Below, piece after piece: positions 11,520 to 21,429 of a stretch of 64,000 nt of DNA. Source of the DNA: Eublepharis macularius (lineage: Eukaryota > Chordata > Lepidosauria > Squamata > Eublepharidae); assembly GCF_028583425.1 (NCBI RefSeq), contig NC_072796.1:143911464-143975463 (forward strand), in the 5' to 3' direction. The notes under the pieces are model-generated. The model was not told where the DNA came from, searched no databases, and saw nothing but the letters and a program-made list of their open reading frames with translations. Made by a program: the position numbers and the translations under genes. Numbering within the stretch: the stretch's first letter is position 1; each line of letters opens with the position of its first letter.

Positions 11520-13930
11520 CCCCCGAGGCCCGCTTCGAGGAGGGGAGACTGTGCCACCTGGGGGTGTCCCGGAGCAGTGGCATTCAGCAGCCCAGGCGGG
11601 CTCCCCTCCTCCTTGCCACTGCTGGTCAGGCAGGCTGGCCTTGCATCAGTGTCCTGGGCAGCTATTGTGATGCAGGCGCCGGGCAGGGCGGGGCGGGTGG
11701 GGGGGCAGAATTCCTAGCAACCCTGGCTCTGGAGGGGAGGGGCCAGTGCAGGCACTCCGCTCCAGGCTCTCTGGGACCAGGCTGAAATCCTAGGGGGCCT
11801 TTCAGCTGCATTTCAGCTCTGCTTTGCTCACCTTCCCGGATAACCTTCGCCAGGAACTGGACAGGGAAAGCACACCCTTCTTCATTCTCCGGGAACTCTC
11901 CACACCTTTCCAAACCACTAGCAATGTATCTTTTGGGATCACCAAGCTGAGGTGTAGGCCACGGTACTGTGCTTGGGCAGATCCAGTCCTGCCTGGTGAG
12001 TGGTTCCCAGAAGGCAGCCAATTCAGTGTGAAGAAGGTTGGGGGCTGGAGGGCAAGAGAGCCAAAGGTCTGCTAACCGGTGGCTTGACACCTGTGGCCAC
12101 GAGTGAGCTGGGCCAGTGGAGCCAGAACAGGTCTGGAACGCATCGTTGATTGTTGCGGGGGGGGGGGTTGCTTTAATTGTACTTTGGGGCTTCTGTAAGC
12201 CCCTTGGGTCCTTATAGGGGAGAAATGTGGGGTAAAAATACTTAAATAAGCGGCGTACCAGAGGGTCCCATTTGTTCCAGAATCAAGGTCCCGGGCAGTC
12301 CAAGGTTCGAGCAGCAGCACTCAGCAACGGGCAGTTCAGGCAACTGGGGGGCTGGAGACAAGGCGATCCCACTCTGGCTCCAGTAAAGAAATGGAATCTA
12401 AAAGGTTTCCCTGACAGGAGCGGCCGGCGCCTTCATTAAGCTCCTGTCTCCAACCCAGTCATCTCCAAGCGGAGTCAGCGGCCTCAAGTGCTGCAACGGC
12501 GTCGGTCTCTCCCGGCACTTCCTCAGCAGTGGGAAGGCCCCGGCTGGCCTGCTGGTTCCAGGCTACTCCCTGCTCCTTCCCCTTCTCTGACCTGTGGTCC
12601 TTCCGGAGACGACAGCAGGTCTAGCCGCAGGCAGGCCCATGCTGGGGCTTGCTGGCTTGAGGGCCCGACTGGCTCAGGGGCAGCACTGGTGCCAGCTCAG
12701 GATCGCGAGGCGGGGCAGGGGGGCGGGGGGGAGGTCCTGAGGAAAATGCCTCTCAGGAGGGGTCTGCCAGGGCTGGGCTCGGGGGTAGCTAGTCCTCCTC
12801 CTCTGGTGAGGATTCCTGTTCTGACTCAATGCCAGGGCAGTCCGTGGCACCCGGGGAGCGAGAGGACGGGGCAGTGGTGCCAGACAGAGACTTGGGATGG
12901 CTGCAGGGTTTTTCTGGCCATCTGAGGGCCAGCCAGAAGGAACGGGATGGGGTAGCAAGCCCATCCCTTCACAGAAACCATCCAGACTGTTTGGGGAAAT
13001 GCGCTTGTCTTTTGAGGCATACTGCTAAATTGCGCAGAAGTATATGGGCCACGATACTATCTGCCCCCCCCTTCACTAGTGGAAGCAAATTTCCTGCTCT
13101 GATGGTGCAACTTCCAGCAGAAAAACAAACTTGTCGTTCCAGAGGCAGTGCTCCACTGCTTATCTAACCCTGGCTGCCAACTCCTCTTCTGACCCCACTG
13201 CCTCTGCTTCTTCACTAGTCTTGGCACCACCGGATCGGCAAGGAGTAAAACTGCTTCCCTGTCTGGGTTGCTGGAGAAGGAGAACATGGAGCTGGCTTGG
13301 CTGACAGAGACCTGGCCGGAAGGAACTGATGGGCTGTCTTTCAATTAACTCCGCTGGGGTCTGCAGTCCTCGCCTACCCCACGGAGAGGGGGAGCCTCTC
13401 GCCCTCCATGAATCCCCCCCCCCTTTCACAGAGTCCTGTTGCAAAGTGTTGCGGGCACTGTGGGGCTGTTCCTTAAGGTTTGGTCCCAGGCATAGATTGG
13501 GCATTGCACTTCTTTACTGGCCCCCTCGTGCCCCCCACCTGACCTGGCAGAGGTGATTTCGGGGTTGGTGCAGGGGGCACCTAGACTGACTGTCCTGGGT
13601 GAGGTCAACATTCATCTCGCTGGCACCTTGCCAGGGCCTGGGCAGGGTTTCATCGCCTCGTTGGCCACTCTTGGTTCCGTCCATGACCAAAGACATACCT
13701 CCAGATTTAATATTTTGTCCCAAAACTTTTGGGGAAAGATCCAGTTTGGGGGCTGCAGATTGAGCCTGTGCCATGCTCTGATCACCATGTCCTCAGGGCA
13801 CGGGTGATTGTGGTCCCCACACTCTGCAGCTGGTGACAATTAAAATGGTGCTCTGTATTCTTGGGGTTTTGGGGGGGGGGCAACCAGTGGGAGGGCTTCT
13901 AGTGTCCCTTCCCCACTGGCAGACCTCCTG
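11520..13930. other. GC-rich upstream region of the SPATC1-like exon; no other gene recognised
   Basis: The region presumably contains the SPATC1 5' UTR and promoter on minus. At 12150-12250 is a SINE-like 3' tail (TGTAAGCCCCTTGGGTCCTT). The many open frames here reflect GC content; none shows a known domain. Confidence 0.4.
12150..12250 (+). repeat. SINE 3' tail fragment
   Basis: CTGTAAGCCCCTTGGGTCCT...GGGGAGAAATGTGGGGTAAAA resembles the 3' part of squamate tRNA SINEs; a similar tail occurs at 62.1-62.2 kb. Confidence 0.55.
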
Positions 13931-13934
13931 AGGA

Positions 13935-14022
13935 CACCTGGGTTTTTTGCCACTGTGTGACACAAGAGCGTTGGACTGGATGGGCCATTAACCTGATCCA
14001 ACATGGCTTCTCTTATGTTCTT
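13935..14022 (+). repeat. Interspersed repeat 3' fragment, unclassified
   Basis: It contains TTGGACTGGATGGGCCATTA then ACCTGATCCAACATGGCTTC and TCTTATGTTCTTA, a terminus I recognise as very common in squamate genomes but cannot assign to a family with certainty; a CR1-like LINE end is possible. Confidence 0.55.
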
Positions 14023-14029
14023 AGAAATG

Positions 14030-14640
14030 GCCCAGATCAGTTTGGAACGGGCTGCTGCCACACGGGAGAGCACTCCCTCGCCAGGCAGCAGACCAATCCT
14101 GGCTATTTTGGGTCTGAATTGAGCCCAAAATGGCCAAAAGGGGCCCAAAATGGCCTGGAACGGGCAGCTGCCAGTCAGGAGAGTGGTCCCCTGCCTGGCA
14201 GAGGCCAAATCCTGGCCTAAATGGGCCCAAAATGGTGCCGAAACAGCCCAGCCTGGAACGGGCAGCTGCCAGGCGGGGGAACCCAATCTGAGCCATTTTG
14301 GGCCCAAAATAGCCAGAATGCCCTCAAAATGGCCCGGATTGAGTCTGAACTGGCCTGGAATGGGCCACTGCCGAGCGGGGGAACACTCCCTGGCCCGATC
14401 CTGGCCGTTTCAGCCCCGATCTGAGCTGTTTTGGGCCCAAAATGGCCAGAACAGCCCCAAAATGGCATGGATCGGGGCCGAACTGGCCTGGAATGGGTGG
14501 TTGTCAGGTGGGGTTACCATCCCCGGCCTGGCACCGGTCAGATCCTGGCTGTTTCCACCCTGATCCGGGCTGTTTTGGGCCCATTCCGGGCCCAATATGG
14601 TCAAAACAGGCTATTTTAAAAATATCCACGTGACACCAGT
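14030..14640. repeat. Degenerate minisatellite, ~100-135 bp units
   Basis: A landmark CCTGGAAYGGG...CTGCC recurs at about 14039, 14154, 14251, 14353 and 14488. Each unit also holds TTTTGGGCCCAAAATGGCC-type palindromic blocks and a GGCCNATCCTGGC block. Units vary in length and have diverged, so this is an old tandem array. No protein product is inferred from the open frames through it. Confidence 0.8.
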
Positions 14641-16125
14641 GGGTATTTTAAAGAGCTGCTGGAATGCCGTTTGGGGACATCCTGGCTCAAAAAAAGCCCT
14701 GCCTTTAGGGCCGGATCTACGGTTGCCGGCGCCCAGGGCAACCAAAGACTGGCCATTCGTGCTCGCGCAGAGCTCTCAAAGGCCCGTCTCACTCCCTGAC
14801 AGGAGGCCCCCAGCGATGCAGAGCACCATCTCCACGGAGGGGTCTGCCTCGCCTGGTCAAGCCTCCCACTGCCGAAATCTCCATCTCAGTCGCTGCTGCA
14901 GGCCCCAAGCATGGACCCTCGCCCAGCCAGTGAGTCTGCAGCAGAGGATGCAGCACGCGCCAGCGCAATCTGCTCTCCATGTGTGATTTCTCCTTTGCAG
15001 GCAGGTCGCCACCCGTCAGGAGGAGCGGTGGACATGGCACCCACCCAGTCTGCCCGTGTGGGCCATCGCGTCGAGCTGGCCCTGCCCAGGGGGCTTGGTC
15101 AGAAGGCGAGATGGTCCGGAGCCCCACCCATGGAGTGGGCGGAATGGGGAAATGGTCAGACGGCCAGACAAGGCTGGCGGAATTCCCAGCCCCCCCCCCC
15201 GGGGGTCCGGGATTTGCATCCGCCCAAGTGCTTCCAGGAGCGTTTGCAGAACAATAAACTACACAATGTGTTCAAGTCCTCCGTCTGCCTATTTCCTATT
15301 TACAGCTCTTTCCCCGGGGCTCCCTCACAGGCTGGGCCTCATGGGCTGTGGCCAGAGGTGGGATGGCCGGGGGGCCCCTGGGGAAAGAGCAGGCCCACTT
15401 CGCGGAGCATCTGCGTCACCCAGGGGCCCCCACTTCCTGGGGTCCAGAGGAAAGGCTGAACACAGGGAGACACCCCTGAGGCACCCTGAGGCCGGCCCAC
15501 AGGCCACACCGGAGGAGAGGAGGCCTGGTGGGCCGAGTGCGGGGGCGCCACAGAGATGCCGGGTGGGGGTGGGGCTGGCCGGTATGGGATGTGGAGTCCT
15601 GGCAGAGACCCTGCTGAAGGGAGTGCGGGGGAGCCCTGGAAGACCCTGCCTGGCAACCCGGATCCCAGAGAAGGGAGGGGGCAGTGTGAGAAGCAGCAGT
15701 CAGGAGGACGGGAGTCGTGGACTCGCCAGCCGGGGGGAGGGGGCGTGATCGGCCTGTATGCGCCCATCGATGGGTCTGCCCTGCTAACCCGCACACCTGG
15801 CGTGGCCAGACCTGCCATGGTGTGCGGTCCTGCCCCTCCCCACTGGGGGGCCTCTCCAGGACAGGATGCTGCAGGGGTTGTGTGCCTGTGGCTGCCAAGG
15901 GCCTGTCAGTGTAGCGATCACAAGGGGCGCCTGTTTGACCTGCTTGGCCTCCAGCTGCCCGTGGCATGCCCGGCCACGCCCACATCCCTCCTTGTCTTTG
16001 GGCTGCCTCGGCGGCCTGCTGGCAAGGACTTGTGCCTGTCCCTCTATCAGCTGCAATGGATTGCAACCAGCCCACTGCCTACGCCTCTCCTCGCCCCTCC
16101 CACAGCTGTCACATAGCTCCAGCAC
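14641..16125. other. GC-rich region, no gene recognised; possible plus-strand 3' exon
   Basis: At 14989-15000 there is an acceptor-like TTTCTCCTTTGCAG, and at 15253-15258 an AATAAA, on the plus strand. Together they would fit a terminal exon of an unrecognised transcript. No conserved protein is encoded, and this is suggestive only. Confidence 0.25.
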
Positions 16126-16649
16126 CCATTGGCTTACTTTTAAATTTGATTCTGACCATGTGTGCAGAAGTGAGCCCAATTCTATTGTGTAATTGCAAGT
16201 ATCGGCTAGATGGTCAGCTAGAATATGGGCATATTTTTTATAGAATTCAGATGGTAAGATGTCATTTCCAGGGGTGTTGTTTGTTTTGAGTGCCGGGCAG
16301 CCCAATCCTAACCCCCCCAGGCAGCATCGTCGCTCGTGCACTGGTGTAAATGGGGCGCAGCTGCATGGCTCCCTATGGACTTTTGCAGGATAGTCCTGCC
16401 AGCGCCCGAGTGTGGCAAGGCGAGATGCAGCGGCCCCTGGGAGGGCCTGCCCACTGTTCCCCTGACAACCCTGTTCACACCAGCCAATGGCCACACCCCT
16501 CCCGACATTCAGGCGAGGGGCAAACAGCGGCGCAGCCAATGGGGAGGGCCAGGCTGGTGGCTGCAGCTTGGTGCACCTTCAAATACCCGCCGCCACTGCC
16601 ACCACCAAAAGAAAAAGGTGTCCCCCCCCCCCCCAAAAAGTAGCGCCAG

Positions 16650-16735
16650 ATAGTAGAGAGCTGATCTCTGTTGCCTGGAGATCAGTTGTAATTCTGGGAG
16701 ATCTCCAGCTACCACCTGGAGACTGGCAACCCTAA
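16650..16735 (+). repeat. Fragment of the TGGCAACCC-ended repeat
   Basis: GAGATCAGTTGTAATTCTGG, a second GGAGATCTCCAGC block and the terminus GGAGACTGGCAACCCTA match the end of a repeat family common in squamates; a related copy is at 10928-11123. Confidence 0.6.
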
Positions 16736-17419
16736 GTAGTCCTCAGGTTCTGGAGAAGCAGGTGCGGGGGGAGGCGGGACCATCAATGAGTGACAGGAAT
16801 GTCCATTGGGAACTACGTGGGAGGCCGGGAGGCCATTTGGAAACGAGGGGAATGAAAAGCGCGCTCAGACTTGCTGCTGCGCAACGGGAACGCATCACTG
16901 CATCTCTACAAAGCGAGAACAGGGGCTGGACCTTGACAGTCATGTCCCAGTACTGGGGAGATGCCCCCCCCCCGAGTGAACTGACAGACCCTCCCCACGC
17001 CAAGTCCATCCCTGCTTCCGAAAACACATCCCCCACCCCCTGGCAGCAGCTTCCCACCTGCAGCGACCGTCTTCCTGGCCTATCAGAGGCCAGCAGTTCA
17101 GACCATCAGAGAATGGAAGTCCTCAGCGCCTCCCCCCCCCACCCCCCCGCAGACATTCATGGGCCGCAGTTCAATTCCCACCCCTCTGCCTGAAGTTACA
17201 TTGAGGGGAGGAAGAGGGCAGGGAGGCTGGACGGGGTGCCTGTAAGACAAAGTTGTTCCACCAGGCTTATGGCTGAGGCTGGGCCTCCACTGGCTGGAGG
17301 ATATAACATCTACTCCCCTCCCTATGAGAGCTGCCCACCACTGTTCTGAAGCTTCTGCCATGTTCAATTGCACTGCTGCACTTTCTGAAATCGCCACTAA
17401 AAAAAAAAAAGTGCTGCTA

Positions 17420-17565
17420 TTTTAAATATCTTTATACAATGCTTTTAATGTTTTATGATAATGTTTAATGAAATGTTTTAAATGCTGTTATCCGCCCTGA
17501 GCCTGCTTGCGGGGAGGGCGGAATATAAATATGATACAATAAATAAATAAATAAATAAATAAATT
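17420..17565 (+). repeat. LINE-like 3' tail with (AAAT)n
   Basis: TATCCGCCCTGAGCCTGCTT...GGGAGGGCGGAATATAAATA followed by AATAAATAAATA repeats; same terminus as at 5900-6066. Confidence 0.65.
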
Positions 17566-17886
17566 GTGGGGATGTGTGAGTGGGCATGTGTGGCAGGGTG
17601 TTGAGAGAGGGGCTAATGACAATGTCAGTCAGGCATGCAAACACAGAGGTTTGTTGTTGTTCAACATGTTTTATTAAACCGGGAAAAGTGCCATTGTTTC
17701 TAGGCTGGAAAGGGAGCCAAGGCATTTTGCGCAGCCCTCCTGCGCTCCCAGGGGCAAGGCTGAGATGCGGACTGCTGTGAGGTATTGCTTCCTGGGCTGG
17801 GTCCAAATGCCACTTGCAGAGGATTATGAGGGAGGGGGGAGGAAGCAGACATGCTCAGGATGTGCCTGCAAGAGAAAGACACACAG

Positions 17887-17926
17887 GTGGGCTTTGCCTC
17901 GGTCCATGGCTGAGGCAAAGCCCACA
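17887..17926. other. Perfect short hairpin
   Basis: GTGGGCTTTGCCTC and its exact complement GAGGCAAAGCCCAC are separated by about 11 bases. It lies inside the 2.7 kb TIR unit. It could be a remnant of a palindromic element; no function is inferred. Confidence 0.7.
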
Positions 17927-19733
17927 CTCCAACATCTGAGAAGATGCACATAGTAGAGAGTAGCAGCGGCAGCAACCAGCTGATGCAAGACCCTCTGGCG
18001 AGGAGGCGCTCTGCCTTGGGGTGCTTTTACCTTTAAGGGAGAAAGCGAGCAGGTGGTTACAAACACCTGGTCAAGAGTAGTTTTCTGGGCAACTGCCTCT
18101 GGGGCAGGCAGGGGCTGCCGCCACCGTCCTCTCCCCCGCCAAGGCTAGCCAAGGCGAGTTCAGGTGATGGGGCAGCCAGCACAAATCAGCAAGCTGGGTT
18201 AGCTCCTTCTTACCTGTAAGTGCTACCTTGTTCCTGAGATGGAACTTCAGAGTCCGGTAACCTGCAAGGAGGCTTGAGTGGCTATTGTTAGTTAGCCAGA
18301 CAGTCTGGACTTTGCCTTTCTTCTCTTGAGCGAGTGCAAAGTTCTCCCACTTTTCTCGCAAAGTCCCCAAAGTGCACTCAGTGCCCGCCACCGTGCGTAC
18401 CCTCTCTCCCGCCTCATGCTCAAAGTACCCATGGCAGAAGGCTGATGGGCAGAGCTTTCAGCGGAGTGCTCACTTACCTGAGGTCATGGGCAGCGCGGCC
18501 AGATGCTTTGTAGGGTGTGTCTGCAGGTGATTGGGTGCAAGGAGGGGGGCTCATCCACGCCGGAAGCGCACGCGGATTGGCCCCCATGGTAGTTTCTATC
18601 CTATGCTCCTTCAGGCCATGGGGGCAGGGCTCGGCGCTCAGAGAGGGGGCCAAGGTTTCCCCGTTCAATGGGCGCCTATGGGCTACGCCTTGTTTTTCGT
18701 GGCATAGCTCTTTTGCGCCGCTGTGGGTGTTCCCGCTTCTGGAAGGGCTTAGGGAGCAAACTAACTCCGGCCCCACCCTCTGCCCCCCTCCTGCACCAAC
18801 GTGGGGCCCTATGCCGCTTCTCCGCCTCTGCCCGCCCGCCAGGCATTCCCGCTGGCAGTGGCGCGGCAGCGGTAGCATGACTCGTGCCACTGCCGGCGGA
18901 AGGGCATTTGCGCCCACGTGGGAGCCACTTACGCCCATGTAAGCCTTGCTTCTCTCCCTATGCACTCCCTCCCCTTCTTAGGATTGGGCTGTTAATAACT
19001 TTTTTAATTTCTAAGGGGGATATGGGCTGTTCCATTAAATCCCTGAACACCGGGTCTATCTTCAAAGAAGGATCCAGATTTTGTAGATAATTGTTAATGA
19101 GCTATTAAGAGGGATTAGTGGAAGAGTATAAATTTTTAAAGAAGCTTTTGAAGTTTTCCAAAATTTTATTAGAGGAGGAGTGAATTGTACCCTCTGGGTC
19201 TTTAATAAAATTAATGAACTTGGAAGCCATTTTCTTTTTAATTTTCCATGATAAGATACAAAGATTTATACTAGTATTTTTGTCTTAGGAATAATACGTT
19301 GTTTTTTGTGTGAGCATTCTAATGTCTCAAGTCTTTTCCTTTCTAGCAAAATTTGTTTATAATTTTTTTGCTACATGTCTGTTTGCGTTCTGTCTCTAAT
19401 AATTTGATTTTAGCTAAGAGTTGGGTTTTAACTTTTTTCTTTTTTCTTTTTGTATGCAGAGGCTATATATATTTTCCCCAAATCACTGCTTTCATAGCGT
19501 CTCAAGTAATAGATGGAGACACTCCACAATTTTTGTTATTTTCAAAATATTCCAGGATCTCTTTTTCTATTTGTTTAAATGAATCTTCGTGAAATAATAA
19601 AAATTTATTCAAAATCCAGTCTGATTTATTTTTATTTATTGTGGTGAGGGAAAGAGTGCAATCTAACCACGCGTGGTCTGACCACACTTTGACTCCAATA
19701 TTAGAAGAGAGACATTGTCTATTAAAGATTTAG

Positions 19734-19860
19734 AATCATAGAATCATAGAATTGGAAGGGGCCACACAGACCATCTAGTCCAACCCCCTGCCCAGTGCAG
19801 GATCAGCCTAAAGCATCTCTGACAAGTATTCCTCCAGCCTCTTCTTGAAAACTGTCAGTG
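19734..19860 (-). repeat. CR1 LINE 3' tail
   Basis: On plus it starts with the CR1 terminal repeat AGAATCATAGAATCATAGAA and continues GGAAGGGGCCACACAGACCA, the antisense of a CR1 3' UTR. L1 ORF2 sequence lies on both sides, so it inserted into the L1. Confidence 0.85.
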
Positions 19861-21429
19861 ATACCAAAAATATACCAAAAATATATAGATACCAAAATAT
19901 AATCAATTCTTGTATGTACATTGTATTTGGGGGAATAATATGTATTACAAATTTTGTTTGTTAATATTTTAGATAATATTTTGTTAATATTTTAGATAGA
20001 CATTTGAGGATTTATGCTTTAAGTGTTTTCTCTTTGAGCATATTTGGTAAGTGCAGTCTAATTCAAAACTGTCTATTAAATTAAAGTCCCCTCCGACAAT
20101 GCTACTGCCTTCTTGGAAAGCTTCCAATCTTGTTAATCTTTCCTCTTGGTTAACATTGGTTGCTTATAGAGGTGCTAATCATATGATTGTCAAGACGATC
20201 TCTTACAAAGATATATCGACCAAGCGTGTCTTTTCCCATGCCTAAAAGCTCAAATCTAACATTTTTGGAGATGAGAATAGCTACGCCTCTTGATTTTGAG
20301 GTACCTGCAGCTTGAAACTGGTACGCCCACCACTGGGATTTAAATACAGGAAAAGACATTACCTTTAGATGGGTTTCCTGCAAAAATAACAAACCTGGAT
20401 GATTCTTTTATTGCAGCACTTCGCCAGTACATTTACCATAGAAACTTAAGTGCACATAAACCTGGATGATGTTTCATCAATGCTGTGGAAACTCTCTTAT
20501 TTTTCACTCTGTTGTTAAGGCCTCTACAATGATATGAGATCAGTTTAAGAGACATTGTTAATTAACCATTGAATAGAATGAACATTTAGCATTAATAACC
20601 AATGAGAACCCCTGTTAAACAGGTACAGCATCAAGAGCCAAAAGATTAATGAATGAGCCAAGTGAGCCCACATAAGCAAGTCCATTTTACATATGAATAA
20701 TTTACTTCTTAATGCAGCAACTAATACTGGAGACACAGGTAAGTCCAAACATGGAAGCGTCAAGCTCCTAAATAATGCAACCATTTTTTCCAACATATTA
20801 ACTTTCCCCCCTCCCAACCCAATTCCCCCTCCCACAGAACTCCCTGTCCCACCCCAGTCCTTACCACCCTCCGTTAACCCAACCATAGTGTAAAGAAGAA
20901 AGAAGATGAGAAAAAGAGAGAAAAAGGAAAATTGAGCAGTAAAAACAATTGCATATTTTACTCTCCTTGTACAGAGAAGAGAGAAAGAAAAAGGAAGACA
21001 AGGTCAGGAACTACAATGCCAAGACCACGGCTACATATAATATCACAGCACCCAAAAGGCAGGCACATACAGAGAGTAACACTTGCTACTGGGGTTTTAT
21101 CAGATCAATCTCCCCTACTCCACTCGTATCAGGCAGGAGTCCCATTAAGGCCCATTTCCCAAATGAGTCTTTTTTATTTCTCAGTTCATTAGGAAGCTGT
21201 TTATGGAGCCACCTTGGCTTCTTTAGGCTCCTCCCATTTTTCCTTCTCGTAGGAATGGTTTGTGATTGTGGTTTCTATTTTTCACTTTTAAGAAACTCCC
21301 ACCCCTCTTGAACTCCCTTCTCTTTAAGTATTTCTGACCTCGGGATTCTCCCCAGCATAACTTTTAAGTGTGGGCTGGAGTTGGCATGCCAGCCAGCCTG
21401 CCTTGGTGACTCTCTGCATTCCTGATTTC

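Larger units (their letters stand above)
16298..18991. mobile_element. 2.7 kb unit with CAGCCCAATCCTAA terminal inverted repeats inside L1
   Basis: The unit starts CAGCCCAATCCTAA and ends TTAGGATTGGGCTG, a 13-14 bp perfect inverted repeat. L1 ORF2 codons stop at one edge and resume at the other, showing the unit is an insertion. The CAG..CTG ends suggest hAT, but flanks (GTGCCGGG and TTAATAAC) do not form an 8 bp duplication. That could mean loss by drift or recombination between two separate copies. No transposase is evident. Inside are other repeats (16650-16735 and 17420-17565). Confidence 0.6.
16130..20950 (-). repeat. L1 LINE, 5' part of ORF2, interrupted by two later insertions
   Basis: Minus-strand L1 ORF2 begins at Met 20555 with MSLKLISYHCRGLNNRVKNK. 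The endonuclease motif FLQETHL is near 20375-20392, and GVAILISKNV lies near 20260. The endonuclease end DHAWLDCTLSL is at about 19650-19680. The pre-RT LMEQPISPLEIKKVI lies at about 18993-19040, and after a 2.7 kb insertion the RT start continues as KTNNTPGNDILPSEFYKK at about 16225-16285. Multiple stops and frameshifts show it is old. The rest of RT and the 3' half are missing to the left of 16130. A CR1 tail is also inserted at 19734-19860. Confidence 0.8.

Noticed and set aside
14030-14640. Repetitive W/P/G-rich open frames in the tandem array
   Set aside because: They follow from the repeat unit and occur in several frames; a translated protein is not supported.
15784-16539. 251-codon minus-strand frame
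   Set aside because: It mixes an L1 ORF2 fragment with unrelated GC-rich sequence across the edge of the 2.7 kb TIR unit; not a host gene.
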